Positions 49,079-60,397 of a stretch of DNA of 64,000 nucleotides are shown here, one piece after another. Made by a program: the position numbers and the translations under genes. The stretch's first letter is position 1, and each line of letters starts with the position of its first letter. The notes beneath the pieces are model-generated. The model was given only the letters and a program-made list of their open reading frames with translations, had not been told where the DNA came from and did not search any database. The stretch is from Epiperipatus broadwayi. Taxonomy: Eukaryota; Onychophora; Udeonychophora; Euonychophora; Peripatidae. The stretch lies in assembly GCA_028023455.1 (NCBI GenBank), contig JAQFVV010012416.1, forward strand, positions 9,243,967-9,307,966. Direction: 5' to 3'.

Positions 49079-49220
49079 CTCTACCCTGGTTATCCCAGGT
49101 ACTGGCACAGGTGCACTCAATGATTTAAGAATCCAGGTTTCAATTTCCTTAATCTCCTGCAAAACAACACTCGGTGTATTATCCGAACACTGACCGCAAA
49201 ATGCACTCCACACACTGTCT
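49079..49220 (-). CDS. MADD: Internal coding exon of a MADD/Rab3-GEP-like DENN protein (upstream of the two exons seen)
   Basis: Conceptual translation gives one leftover base plus 47 codons, beginning DSVWSAFCG and ending PVPVPGITRVE; the stretch PSVVLQEIKEIETWI is typical of MADD near the end of its upstream-DENN part. MADD (C. elegans AEX-3) is a cytosolic DENN-domain GDP/GTP exchange factor for Rab3/Rab27 in vesicle traffic. The acceptor is TCTTTTATAG just before 49220 and the donor is GTGGGT directly after 49079. The length of 142 bp means the exon enters in phase and leaves on a codon boundary, which fits the next exon at 20764-20922. The open frame runs on past the donor for some codons, but that part has no family resemblance. 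The assignment rests on recalled family sequence, not on a search. Confidence 0.8.
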
Positions 49221-49275
49221 CTATAAAAGATTAAAAAAGATGTTTAAAAAATGTATAAAATATGTATATATTTAA

Positions 49276-49372
49276 CTATCAACAATCTCAATATATTATC
49301 AAGGTATAGGAGGTTGCCTTGACAACAGATTGAGATTGTTGATTGTTATTGTTTAAATGTTGACTACTTTCA
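49276..49372. repeat. Dispersed repeat C, copy 2 (next to a MADD exon)
   Basis: It contains ATAGGAGGTTGCCTTGACAAC followed by GAGATTGTTGATTGTTATTG and AAATGTTGACTAC, plus an inverted CAACAATCTCAAT at the left. It lies 56 bp upstream of the acceptor of exon 49079-49220. Confidence 0.65.
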
Positions 49373-49672
49373 TATATTAATATATATATTAAAAACCCAT
49401 TACAACTATTAATTTGTATTTTCTTATAGAAAAGTTAAACAGCTTTTTAAATAGCTCACTGAAAAGTATCTTATTATATAAAGATTGATAAAGAAGGCAT
49501 TAACACTAGACTTGCCAATTGTTGGTTAGTGAGAATTTTAGTGGTTTCTATTCTTTTACCTTCTAACTCAGAATAGCTACTATATATCTACTTACTGAAC
49601 ATTTAGAAGCTAGCTGGTTTGATTATTAGCTGGCTATCTAAATAAAGTCAATTTTTATATAGAAGTTAGATT

Positions 49673-49732
49673 CAAATTCTACTTGTGCATAGCAGCTGAA
49701 TATGCTAACCATTTCACCATAAGGCTCTTGTT
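49673..49732 (-). repeat. tRNA-derived fragment
   Basis: The minus strand gives GCCTTATGGTGAAATGGTTAG then CATATTCAGCTGCTATGC and AGAATTTGAATC, resembling the D arm, anticodon arm and worn T arm of a tRNA. Not a functional gene. Confidence 0.4.
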
Positions 49733-50531
49733 AGATATACACATATAACTTAAATACTTGAGAGATAAAAAGATGCCAACTACAAAATAAATATGAATTC
49801 AGTCCACAAATTAAAGATTACTTTGCACTGTGAGACTTAGTGTACTGATAGAAGGGCAGGCTCTGCGGGGGGTCAAGATTCCTGAATTGTGGCTCCAATC
49901 ATCTGATCACTTAGGATTACTAATGCTACTATAAATGTATTACAGTATTTTAAAAAAATGCAATGTATAAAAATTTCTGTTCGTGTATGAGTGAATTTAT
50001 CACATCAATCCATTTACAATAAAAGTTTCCAAATTCATCATTACTTTCAACTATAAATATTAATAACTATACTTTCAATTTTAGTATATAAAATAAATGT
50101 TAAACCAAATCCGATTTCAGCTGGAAGGCAAATTATATTTTGCTTAACTTAATATTTAATGCACTTTAAATAATTAAAAATTTTTTTCCGTACAACATAT
50201 TTATATAAAATAACATGAACGAAATTTTTAGCATTTATTTATTAAACAGCAGATAAATAATTTAAAGATATTATATTGCATAGTATCTGGTGACAATAAT
50301 AAATGATTTTACAACTGTAGTCATATTTTAAAATATTCCGAAGCAGTAACCATTTTTAAGTTATGATCCATTAAGCATCGCCAAGAGTTTTGTTTTTTAA
50401 ATAAATCTTTGTTTATTTCATAAAAAGCTTGTTTGTTTTGTTATTCAAGCAAGCTTTTGCATTAAAAGGAATTGCTTTATTTAAACATTTCTTTATATAT
50501 ATATGTAAAATCGGATAAAATAAATATAATC

Positions 50532-50760
50532 AAAATACTCTGGAATAAACTTTACAATATTCAATATACCAATATTTAAAAAAAATCAATAATAGGTGTA
50601 GCCAGCTTTACGGCAGTATAAACCATCCTAAGACGCATTTAACAATTAAAATCTTTTTAAATTTTAACCGTTAAATGCTATTCATGATGGTGCTTGTTAC
50701 CGTAATCTGGCTATAGTATTATTGATTTTTTTTATTTATTGGTTTATTCCAGAGTATTTT
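50532..50760. repeat. MITE-like foldback
   Basis: AAAATACTCTGGAATAAAC at the left is mirrored by GTTTATTCCAGAGTATTTT at the right, with inner pairing of AATCAATAATA...TAGCCAG and of the segment ending GCATTTAAC. The loop is near 50650-50670. Confidence 0.82.
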
Positions 50761-51108
50761 AATTATAAATATATCAACAAATTTACAAACTTCCAAAACA
50801 GACAAGCAAAGTACAAAATAAAAGAAGCCACTATAAATGCCAAAGACCAATCTACGCATTAAAACCATTCATTCAATCACATATCAGCCTTGTTTCTTGA
50901 TCGTTGACCATTATGTGAAGTGCTAAGACAACTTAGATTCAACCAAGATTTATACAAGCACTCTAACTGAGTTGGACTTAAATTTCTTTAGACTTCTCAC
51001 TTCTTATGGTGAATAGATAAAAATACATTAAATATACCTACATATATAAGTTTGAGGATATAATGCATGGATTGATCATTGGTTTGTACTCTAGTTTTAA
51101 ATAAAGAT

Positions 51109-51238
51109 TAATTCTATGAATAACGTTTATACGCTAATACAAGAAAAGATTACATTCCATTAGACAAATAAATAATTAATTGTTTAACAAAATGTAATCT
51201 TTTCTTGTATTAGCATATTAATGTTATTCATAGAATTA
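51109..51238. repeat. MITE-like foldback, well preserved
   Basis: TAATTCTATGAATAAC at the left and its complement GTTATTCATAGAATTA at the right, with CTAATACAAGAAAAGATTAC also paired. The arms are about 48 bp with three or four differences and the loop is about 33 bp. Confidence 0.85.
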
Positions 51239-51239
51239 C

Positions 51240-53759
51240 ATATTTAAAAAAAAGAAGGAAAATTATAGTTACAGAATAAAGTTTAACGTTATAGTTTTCT
51301 TATATGTGTGTGTGTGTGTAAACATTGAAATATAATAGAGAATTTTCAAATAATAATCTACATACAATTTTCAAGTGTGATATAATGAAATATAATGAAA
51401 ACAGTAAGCAATTAAAGTTGCTAATGCAAACTGAAATCATGTGATCTACTAATAACAATAGTATTTATCTGAACCATTTTTAAGTTAAAAGATGAACTGT
51501 TTTAGCTTGAAACTCAAGATTTGTTATAAAAATTAATAATCAGACATAGATACTACTTATATGTGAGAATTTGAAATACAACAAATTTGAAATTTTTGCA
51601 AAAAATCAAGTCTCTTGCAATGAGTAAATTTTTCATGGATTTCTTACTATAATGTATTTCTCACTGTAAGAAAGACTTGATTTCCTGTGAAAATACAGTT
51701 ACTATATTTAAAATTCACACACATGTAATTAATACTTATGTTTGTTACTATTTCTTATAATAACCTCAGTATTATTATTACACTAAAATAGTCAACACTG
51801 TTATTACTAGATCATATAGTTTTAGCTTGCATTAATAGTTTTAATTGGTTGTTGCGTTGGTTACATCACAGTTGTAATTTTATCTACATTATTAAGTGGG
51901 AATATCCATTCATATTTCGTTGTTTACATCTCAAAGTTCATGAAAATCTTTAATATATATATATATTATTAAATTATAGGTTGACCATGTCCTATAGTCT
52001 CAGCCTGCACAGTTGGTTTGATCAGTGAATGTCTTGGAAACATCATGGATGTAGATTTAACTAGAATTAAAAATAGAATCCCTACTTATTAAATATTCTA
52101 CCCTCTTTAATAACATTAAATTATATACATATCAACAGCATATATAAAGAAAAAATTTATTAACATACACTCACTAACTTTCAAACACATACATTATAGA
52201 CATGAAAAAATCTATGTTATTGACCTCTAGAAATGCATTTCAAGAAGATTACCTCAATTAGGCCAAGTCCCACATAGTTATCTATAAGTGATATACAGTT
52301 GTTAAACAGAGCAAAACTCTCCATACAGTATCAACAATTAATGTGCTAGTAAAGGAAATGTGATCATGTGATGATATACAGTTGTATTGCATTTTATTGA
52401 TTTATTATTATATAAATTTAATTTATCAATACTGTTTTTAACAAGGAGAGTTTATAACAATTATCTATCAATAAATACCAGATTAAATTAGAAATTATTG
52501 CACTTCATATATATATATTGTTTTCTCATCTAAGACTCATATAAGTAACTAGTCCTATTTCTTGATCACAGTGTCAAAACCAAAATGGTTCATCATCAGT
52601 GATATTTTTCCATTCTTGCTACATACTTAATATAATGTATTCTACCTTCTGAATGTTTAGAGCTACATCAAAAACATTATACATATATAAAGATTGCACA
52701 TATTGTAAAGATGATTTAATTAATTTCTCCAGAGATCGTCAAACATTTGATAACCTAAGCAGCGATTTAGGACAACAGTTCCATTTAACGACCAAATAAG
52801 AATTGTTATCTACTGGAAATTAAGTGATTGACTTTAGTTCTTGAATCCATCACTATACCACTGTGTTAAACTGTCTAAGATATCAAAGCTAATAAAACTA
52901 GAAGTATAAGCATAATATAAAAATTACTATGACACTTTGTAAGTGAATAGTATCTAAATGTAACTAATCTTTTGGAAAATATGGCAATTGGTGAATAAAG
53001 GCTTTATATATATATATATAAAAACTTTTCCATTGATAACAATCCTTGGAAATTATCACTGATTTTATTTAACATTTACAACTATAAATACCTTTATTCT
53101 TTAGGAAAAATAAGTAATGTATTTTTAAAATATAGCTAATTGTATTTACTTACACTGCCAAAGCTGTTTCTAATGATATATAGCAAAATATTAAAATATA
53201 AATATATAGGTTAAAATACTATTAAAATTTAAATACTACTAAAAATTTTATTTAGATTTGATTGCGACTTAATATCTCCCTATATTAAATATGATTAATG
53301 GAATACGGTGTTTGTGCAACCACATTTCCTTCCTTTAACTAAACATAACAGCAATTCCGACTCCAATTCTCCTTTTCACTTTTTCCCTTTCTAGTTCAAT
53401 TCCTCGAGAATTACAAAAGCAATGATGGGAACCAGCTTAGTAGCTAGTAATCCTTAGTTGTGATCTTTGCTAGAGACAGTGCAACCATTAATGAGTTGGT
53501 TTAAATATTGGATATGAGATAAGAATGCAGATAGCAAAGGTTATATGTGCAGTCTTATTTAAGCATTTGTCTGCCTATCACTGAAATGAAAGGGGCTTAG
53601 AAATATGGTTTAAAGTGCTTTGTCTCACATATTGTCATGTCTAGCATATTATTCATTACACTAGAATAATAATAATATTAGTAGTAATTATAAGGCATGC
53701 AATGAAAATGTGTGAACTCTATTTGAAACACACTCTTCAAGATCAGAAAAAAGGATGAC
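51240..53759. other. Intronic sequence, mostly unannotated
   Basis: It holds the family A end fragment at 52.3 kb, a possible worn hammerhead at 52575-52612, and a slightly GC-richer patch at 53310-53560 with no readable frame. Confidence 0.45.
52311..52372. repeat. Short family A end fragment
   Basis: GCAAAACTCTCCATACAGTA is the terminal sequence of family A, followed after a deletion by the outer tail TGTGATCATGTGATG. Confidence 0.5.
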
Positions 53760-54885
53760 ACTGATAGCTACAAAATTTGACAAGATTTAAGATCGATATA
53801 GCTGCTCTTAGTGAAACTCGTCTTCCAGAGAAAGGAAGTTTAATAAAACAGACAAATGGCCACAAGTTTTTTTTGGAAGGGCATATCAGTCAGTGAAAAA
53901 AGAGTGCATGGTGCTGAATTTGCTGTAAGTCTAATTTAATATCATATGTTTTTGAAATTCTCACTGAATCAATGAAAGGCTAATATTGTTAAATCTCACT
54001 TTGCACAATAGTATAAGTTTCACGGTAGAATTTTTAATTTGAATTGATTAAAAGAAGAAAAAAATTTCATCTTCTTGGATTCTGGATTTACAGTATGTTG
54101 ACATTATGCTATTTTTGCTAGTTCAAAGGCTGATTTAAAGAATGTACTTAATGTTTTGAATGCAACATTTAACAATTTTGGTTTAATAATAAATGTTCAA
54201 AGATTGACGTTCTTTATCAGAGATTGATGGGGAAAATCCCCTTACCCCATTTTAGCTTGGATGGATATAACCTGAGCTTTCATAGTTTTATAAGTAGAAC
54301 GGTGGACATAGATGTTGAGGTACAAACAATTTCCAATGTGCTGCTTTTAACAAGTTTAAAGATAGAGTATTTCATAACCGAGAAATAATTACTGTGATTA
54401 AATTAAGTGCATATAGATCTGTTACTTTATGTAAATTTATTGTCTAAAAATGAGGACTTGAACACCCTATCAATACAATATAGAGACCTTAGAAAACTAT
54501 AGAGACCTTAGTAAACTTTCATTAAGAATGTTCCATAAAATTGTAAAAATACATTGGCAAGATCATAAAACTAATCAACACATTCTTCAATTTGCTGAAT
54601 GTAATAACAGCCCACAATTGTAAAATCACACCTTTGTTAAATTGGATATATAAAACAAATGAACAATGCAAAACTTCCTAAAAAGGAGTGTGGTGAACTT
54701 GAGCAGGATCTATATTATTAAAATTATTTCAAAGACATTCTAAAGAAGTGCAATAGTGATTGTTTCCATTGAAAAGACATGGAAGGAAAAATGCAATTCA
54801 GTGGAGAGCTAAGATTAGAGATGGTGTTAAAATAATTCAGAAAGAACAGTGTTCTGCTGATGAAATTAAAAGACCTGAATGTTCT
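53760..54885 (+). pseudogene. LINE ORF2 remnant (endonuclease, RT and C-terminal pieces, internally deleted)
   Basis: In order along the plus strand, an AP-endonuclease motif DIAALSETRLPEKGSLI is followed by a FF(W)xG...SVSEKRVHGAEFAVS segment. After a large deletion come RT pieces near 54090-54220 (a worn YADD site, then SSKADLKNVLNVLNATF and NNFGLIINVQ). The thumb follows near 54340-54420 (RVFHNREI...KLSAYRSV), then IHWQDHKTNQHILQFAEC near 54550 and a tail near 54770-54880 (RHGRKNAIQWRAKIRDGVK). Many stops and frame shifts show it is old. It is antisense to the host gene. Confidence 0.72.
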
Positions 54886-55340
54886 ATATTGAACATATTT
54901 GTAATTCATAGATTGGTTTATATAGTCATTGCAAAAATCATTTCTAGAGCAGTTTTTATTTCTTTCCTTGGAGTCAGAATGGCCATACTCATTTAGGAAT
55001 GGCTGCTACATGTATATAAATAAAATATATAGTATTCAACACTATAGTCACTTAAATAGTACATAGCTTTATTTTCAATGAACATTTAGTTTCTGCAAAT
55101 ACAATATAAACTTACAATTTAAAAAGATTAAATTAATAAATATATATCTGATTAAAACTGTCTTTAATGGCTGGTCCTAAATAAATTATTATAGTTCTAG
55201 ATTAAGATTTTTACATAACTCTAAGAGTAATATATATTAAGGCTATAACCTTAAGACCATGCGCTTGAAAAATGACAGTAGAGAACACTACAAATCTTAA
55301 CACAAGATTTATTTAAAAGACAAGAGCCTTGATAGATATT

Positions 55341-55622
55341 ACTTTATGTAATGACTATGTGCTTTACAAATTTAATTATTACAACTCTAAGATGAAAATA
55401 ATTTTATTATTGTCTTGGCAATGATCAATTTGTGGCTTGGAAATAAAAGATGGCTACTGAACAACAAGAATTAAACAGTATACTTTATGTAACGACTATG
55501 TGCTTTACAAATTTAATTCTTACAACTCTAAGAGGAAAATAATTTTATTATTGTCTTGGCAATGATCAATTTGTGGCTTGAAAGTAAAAGATGGCTACCG
55601 AACAACAAGAATTAAACAGTAT
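55341..55622. repeat. Tandem duplication, two copies of 141 bp
   Basis: ACTTTATGTAATGACTATGT begins at 55341 and recurs, with few changes, at 55482. Both copies end in ACAACAAGAATTAAACAGTAT. There are about six differences in 141 bases, so the duplication is fairly recent. Confidence 0.85.
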
Positions 55623-56023
55623 GTCAGAAAATCTTTAGTCACAATATTTTCTTTTACATATTTTTTTTCTTCATTTAAATGAAAATATTATCATCTGTCA
55701 ATTTATTTTTATTATTATTTCAATTCTTTTGAAATGATTCTCACAAAAAATATGGATACTAATAATAGCACTCTTATTTATACAACATTATTTTTTCATC
55801 ACATATAATATCTGAAACTGTCTGTTTTATGAACCTAATTATTTAACTGAAAAATGTTTGCAGCTTCATCTATTTAATATTTACAATTGTTAAAAATATT
55901 TATTAATCTCTACATTTCATTTACTATCAAATCAAATTCTTCCTGCATTTCCAAATCCATATAATATTATATCATTTACTTTCTTTATGGCTTTTACAAT
56001 GCTTCATATAATTAGAACCCACT

Positions 56024-56066
56024 ATTGATAGTTTCGATTGCCCCAGCAATCTTCTTCAGAACTATA
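56024..56066 (-). ncRNA. Hammerhead-like motif P2, left arm
   Basis: The minus strand reads CUGAAGA, A, GAUUG-CUGGGG-CAAUC, GAAA, CUAUC. All core bases are acceptable (N7 is A) and stem II has 5 bp. The stem III palindrome is damaged (ACUAU, whereas the other arm has ACUGU). Confidence 0.5.
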
Positions 56067-56339
56067 ACAAACACAATACAAATACATGGTGGGGGGGGGT
56101 GAATAAAATAATAAAAAATGAAATAAATATATATAAATGATTATAGTAAATATTGATTGATAAATATAAAATATAAAAAAGGTTAAAATATATTATATAC
56201 AAAAAGGTAATAATTATATAGAGAGGTATATAAAGATATGTGAGTATATGAATAATGACTAGAAGATAGAATATATGTAATTATATAATTGAATATTTAT
56301 AAATACAGTAATCAGATATATTTTTAAAAATTTTATCCA

Positions 56340-56382
56340 CTTAGTAGCGCTTTCGACTATCCTTGTAGTCTTTGTCAACTAA
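56340..56382 (-). ncRNA. Hammerhead-like motif P3, left arm (decayed)
   Basis: The minus strand reads UUAG, UUGACAA, A, GACUA-CAAGGA-UAGUC, GAAA, GCGCU, A, CUAA. Stem I (UUAG/CUAA) and stem II pair, and AGCGCU is a perfect palindrome for a stem III in trans. Core C3 and G8 are mutated. Confidence 0.5.
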
Positions 56383-56482
56383 CACTTTGAAAGGCTAACC
56401 TTCCTATGATTCCGTGATTTTAACGTTTGCTGCTGCCTGTTAATTAAGATCATGGAATTGTGGGAAGGTTAGCCTTTCAAAG

Positions 56483-56526
56483 TGTTAGTTGACAAAGACC
56501 ATGAGGATAGTCAAAAGCGCTACTAA
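56483..56526 (+). ncRNA. Hammerhead-like motif P3, right arm (decayed)
   Basis: Reverse-complement partner of the left arm. UUGACAA carries the same core changes as the left arm, so they predate the inversion or have been homogenised. GAAA has become AAAA. Confidence 0.45.
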
Positions 56527-56702
56527 GTGGATAAAAAAATTTAAAATATATCTGAATACTGTATTTATAAATATTCAATTATATAATTATGTATATTGCT
56601 TTGAAGAAATACAGATATCAAATTATAATATATTATTAAATATATGTATATATATATAACATGTAAAACTATATGTTCATGTATATTTGTATTGTGTTTG
56701 TT

Positions 56703-56745
56703 ATAATTCAGAAGAAGATTGCTGGAGCAATCAAAACTGTCAATA
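56703..56745 (+). ncRNA. Hammerhead-like motif P2, right arm (decayed)
   Basis: It reads CAGAAGA, A, GAUUG-CUGGAG-CAAUC, AAAA, CUGUC. Stem II is perfect, but U4 and G12 are mutated, so no activity is expected. Confidence 0.5.
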
Positions 56746-56789
56746 GTGGGTTGTAATTATATGAAGCATTGTAAATGTAATACAGAAAC

Positions 56790-58918
56790 TAAATGATATT
56801 AATATTATCAAATATATTATTTGTAAAATAAAAGCAATACCCATATATATATATATATATTAAATAACTATTCTCAGGATTAATAAAATAGAATTGGAAT
56901 TATTGCTATGATATAACTAATCAACCCAACCAAACACATGTAGACAGGTTAGTTGTATGCCTTATAGTTTTGCTAATGTGGTTTATTTAATTATTTCACC
57001 GTTAAAGGAAACAGTTCAATTTTAATTATTTATTATAACCCTAGCATTATACATGCTAATAATCAGAGAAATGGTAGAATAATAAGATTATATAATTTAG
57101 CAAAGAGAAAAAGCTATGAAAAGTGAAAATATTGAAAATCGTATTTTAAATAAGAAAAGATTAGATGTGTGGGAGCAAAATCTGATATTATTGTTGTTTT
57201 AATATAATAATTCAAATCAAGAACTATGATTATTGTAGAATTAAAAACTATAACACTAACAAGTATTTAAAAATTGTATATATGTATATGGAAAAAAAAC
57301 TAACTTATCTCTAGAACATTTTCTTTTCAAATTTTTTAATTACCTGAACAGTTTTAAGGATTTAAAACCAAGTTTCTATTACAGTTACAATTAAGTAAAA
57401 ATAATTAAAATTCTGAAAAACAATATTAACTAAAATTCATATCTACTGTGAAGTAAAGAAAAAGGAATTAAGTATATTGTATTTTTAAAACAAATTAAAC
57501 GTGTTTTCACAAAATTACTTAAAATATTCATAACTAACTTTATACAATTGTATATAATTAAGCATTATTGAGATTTATAAATTTGAAGTTTTTGTTGTAA
57601 AAAAAAATACGATTTTTTTATAAAATTTTTACAACTATATAAAGGTACTTTTACATTTCAAAATTTTAAAGTGTAGATTTTATAAACTAAATATATTGTT
57701 CAAAGATTGAAATGGATAATATTATTTCAATTGTTTTCTTTTATAAACAATTTATAAATTACAGAAAGCATTAACCTGAAACAGATCAAAAATCAAACAT
57801 GTCATCATATTCAGTAATCTAATTTATTTTTCATTCAGAAAATTCACATTATGTATAGGAGGGTGAAGAATGATGAAAGTATACAAAAGATGAATAATAA
57901 TGCCAGTGAGCTCTCTTCAGAAATTGTTTTTTTCATTTCTTTCTATTTGTAATTGCAGGTGAAACAGCTGAAGATGGAACTCATCAACAGCCATCAGTAT
58001 TGGAAAACATCAAAAATAAAAACTTTCTCAAGAACTAGCAGAAATTCTTCAAGAAAATGAAATTAGCCTCAAGTTTTACTAGGGAAAATAAATAAACCAG
58101 CACAGAGGAACTGTACATTCTCATTCATTAGAGGATTATTCATTAGGGGTTTGGGATATTCTGTAAAGCTTGTTAAAAGCTTATTTGTGAGCTCTATATA
58201 TAATATTCATCAATGGTTTGGATTATAAAATATGTTAACTTCCAACCTTGTACAAATAAAAATAATGAGTGAAAGAAATTAAACTTCAAGTGGATAAATT
58301 TCAGCAAAGTTGTTGATATAGAAGGCAACTGTGCAAAACCCAAAATTTGGAAGAGATTTTCTAACCAGAAAAAATAACCTGCTAGTAAAATATTTACTTT
58401 GGACACCATCAAAGGTACATTTTATTAAAATCAAACTGTGTCTGAGTAGAAAAAATATATAAATTAAATAAATGGTCTCAGTTAAAATGGGTAATGCCTT
58501 AACTTTCATAGAATCCTAATTAATTCATGTTTCAAAACATTAGAATTTAATTAGTCATAGATTAATTAATTTGTAAACTTTTGATAATCTTTTCTTTTCT
58601 TGTATCTACTTTTTTTGAAGATAATTTATAAAAATTTATTTGCCAAGTGTTGTACCGGTCAAAACATGTTTATCCAGCTTCAGTATTAAACAATATAAAT
58701 GTTTTATTTCAGCAAATGTGTGCACATAACGAACAAATGATGTCATGTAATATGTACATATGTATATCTTTGATGAAGTTGAGGTGGGAGGGGGGGTAAA
58801 TAAAGTATTAAACCCAATCAGAAATAATTTGCAAATATGCTCACTATGTTCGAATAATATGTATATATAGATTTATCTACCATATAAAGTTAATTAAATG
58901 TATTTACTATGTATTAAA
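56790..58918. other. Intronic sequence, nothing firmly recognised
   Basis: On plus at 57932-57958 a pyrimidine tract ending in TTGCAG precedes a short frame (GETAEDGTHQQPSVLENIK), which looks exon-like but is unsupported. The remainder is AT-rich. Confidence 0.4.
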
Positions 58919-59725
58919 GCAGTGGTAAGCAATCTTTTTATATTTTTGATCCCCTTCTTCGGCTGAAAATTTGACATGACCCATTTTGTAACACCCTTAC
59001 TTGGATTTGATGCAACCCACTTTTTGTTTTTACCATACCTAGATTATAAGTATGAGTGTAGTATAATAAAATGATAGCACTTTTAATTGATGTACAAATG
59101 TATATTTCCTAATATAATTAAGGACAATTTGAACACAGACTTCCAAGCTCCTCCCTTCAGCTATCCACTAATACAGGGATCCCCAACCCTATGCCCGCGG
59201 GCACCATGGCGCTCGAGACCATTTTACGTGTGCCCGCCACTATCTGAACACGATAAAAAATTATTTATCTGATACAAATAAATTTAATTTTTAAGATTTC
59301 TTATAAATTATTGTATTATATTGTAATAAAATTGTAGGGCATACTATACTTTTACAGCATAAAAGAGACTATTATTAATAATATCCAACTATAAATTTAC
59401 ATTGAAAAAATAAATGGTGCCTGCCACCTGACCGGTATTATAGAATATGCTCTTAAGTGCAAAAAGGTTGGGGGCCGCTGCACTAATGATTTGAAATTAA
59501 ATTTTTGAAAAAAAAACGTATACTTATAAAAATATAAAAAAGATATATACAAAAACAATTTATTTTTATGTGACTTTTTATCTATTTTAAAAAATTAAAT
59601 TCTTTCAAAAAAAAAACAAAAACTTATCATTATCCAAAACTTAAAAAAGTTTCTTAAAAATTTCATGAACCTCAACAATTTTTATGCGATATCCTGAGGG
59701 GTCATGACCCATGGCTTATGTACCA
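58919..59725. mobile_element. Possible older hAT-like element hosting the MITE
   Basis: GCAGTGGTAAGCAATCTTTTT followed by GATCCCC at 58920 looks like a worn hAT left end, and GAGGGGTCATGACCCATGGC near 59697 may belong to the same element. The 307-bp MITE would then be nested in it. No matching right terminus was found. Confidence 0.3.
59174..59480. mobile_element. Complete hAT-type MITE with target-site duplication
   Basis: The ends CAGGGATCCCCAACC and, reversed, CAGCGGCCCCCAACC are 15-bp terminal inverted repeats of hAT type. The flanking CACTAATA and CACTAATG form an 8-bp target-site duplication with one mismatch. It is 307 bp, non-coding, with a CpG-rich left end. The low divergence suggests a comparatively recent insertion. 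Confidence 0.82.
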
Positions 59726-60397
59726 TTATATTAAAGCATGATTCTGTATATACATCACATTATTCTACCATTCTCATAAATTTATTAATTTATCATCCAT
59801 TCTTTATTTAATTCCAAACTTGACTTCATAGCATATAGTAATTGCAAGTTATCTATGGCATAGAAAAGAATTCCAAGTACTCCTAAATTGTGCCAGATAG
59901 AGAAATTGTTTGAAAAATAATAGAGACAGACAAATCAGTTTGAAAACTCCAGACACGTGATCCTGAAAGGTATAAAGACTTTATCATCCTCAAAACAATT
60001 AAACTGATTTGTATAATAACTACAGCCAGTCCAGCTAAATAAGTACGAGTGATTATTACTAGGAAATATACCCAACTCATTAGTATTACTTCATTGAGAT
60101 CATACATTGGTAAACTAATCTATGGAAACTGATGATGGGTAATTCTGGCAGTTATCCAGTTACTGACTAATATTATTCTGGATAAACAAAACCTTTGCTG
60201 TATTTTGATATTAATGGTTTAGTTTAACAGCATCTGGTTTAGCTACTACCTATGTTTGGCATCATCACTGAATAATCAACTTCATCATTAATAGTTGTGC
60301 TCACGTTCCTATCATTGTTCCATTCAATACAATAAATATATAACTGCTACATATATTATTCAAAACACACAGCAGCAAACATATTGGTCATTTACAT

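Larger units (their letters stand above)
55991..56785. repeat. Nested ribozyme palindrome (P2 outside, P3 inside)
   Basis: The outer arms (55991-56087 and 56687-56785) are reverse complements that include CATATAATT...CCCACTATTGA and the P2 hammerhead. Inside lie inner arms (56276-56420 and 56447-56595) with the P3 hammerhead and GGTTAGCCTTTCAAAGTG. The centre, about 25 bases, is at 56421-56446. Both levels have PLE-terminal-type sequence, so one inverted pair seems to have been inserted into, or expanded within, another. Confidence 0.7.

Noticed and set aside
54724-54996. Overlapping 61- and 78-codon frames as genes
   Set aside because: The plus frame is the tail of the LINE remnant and the minus frame is its shadow.
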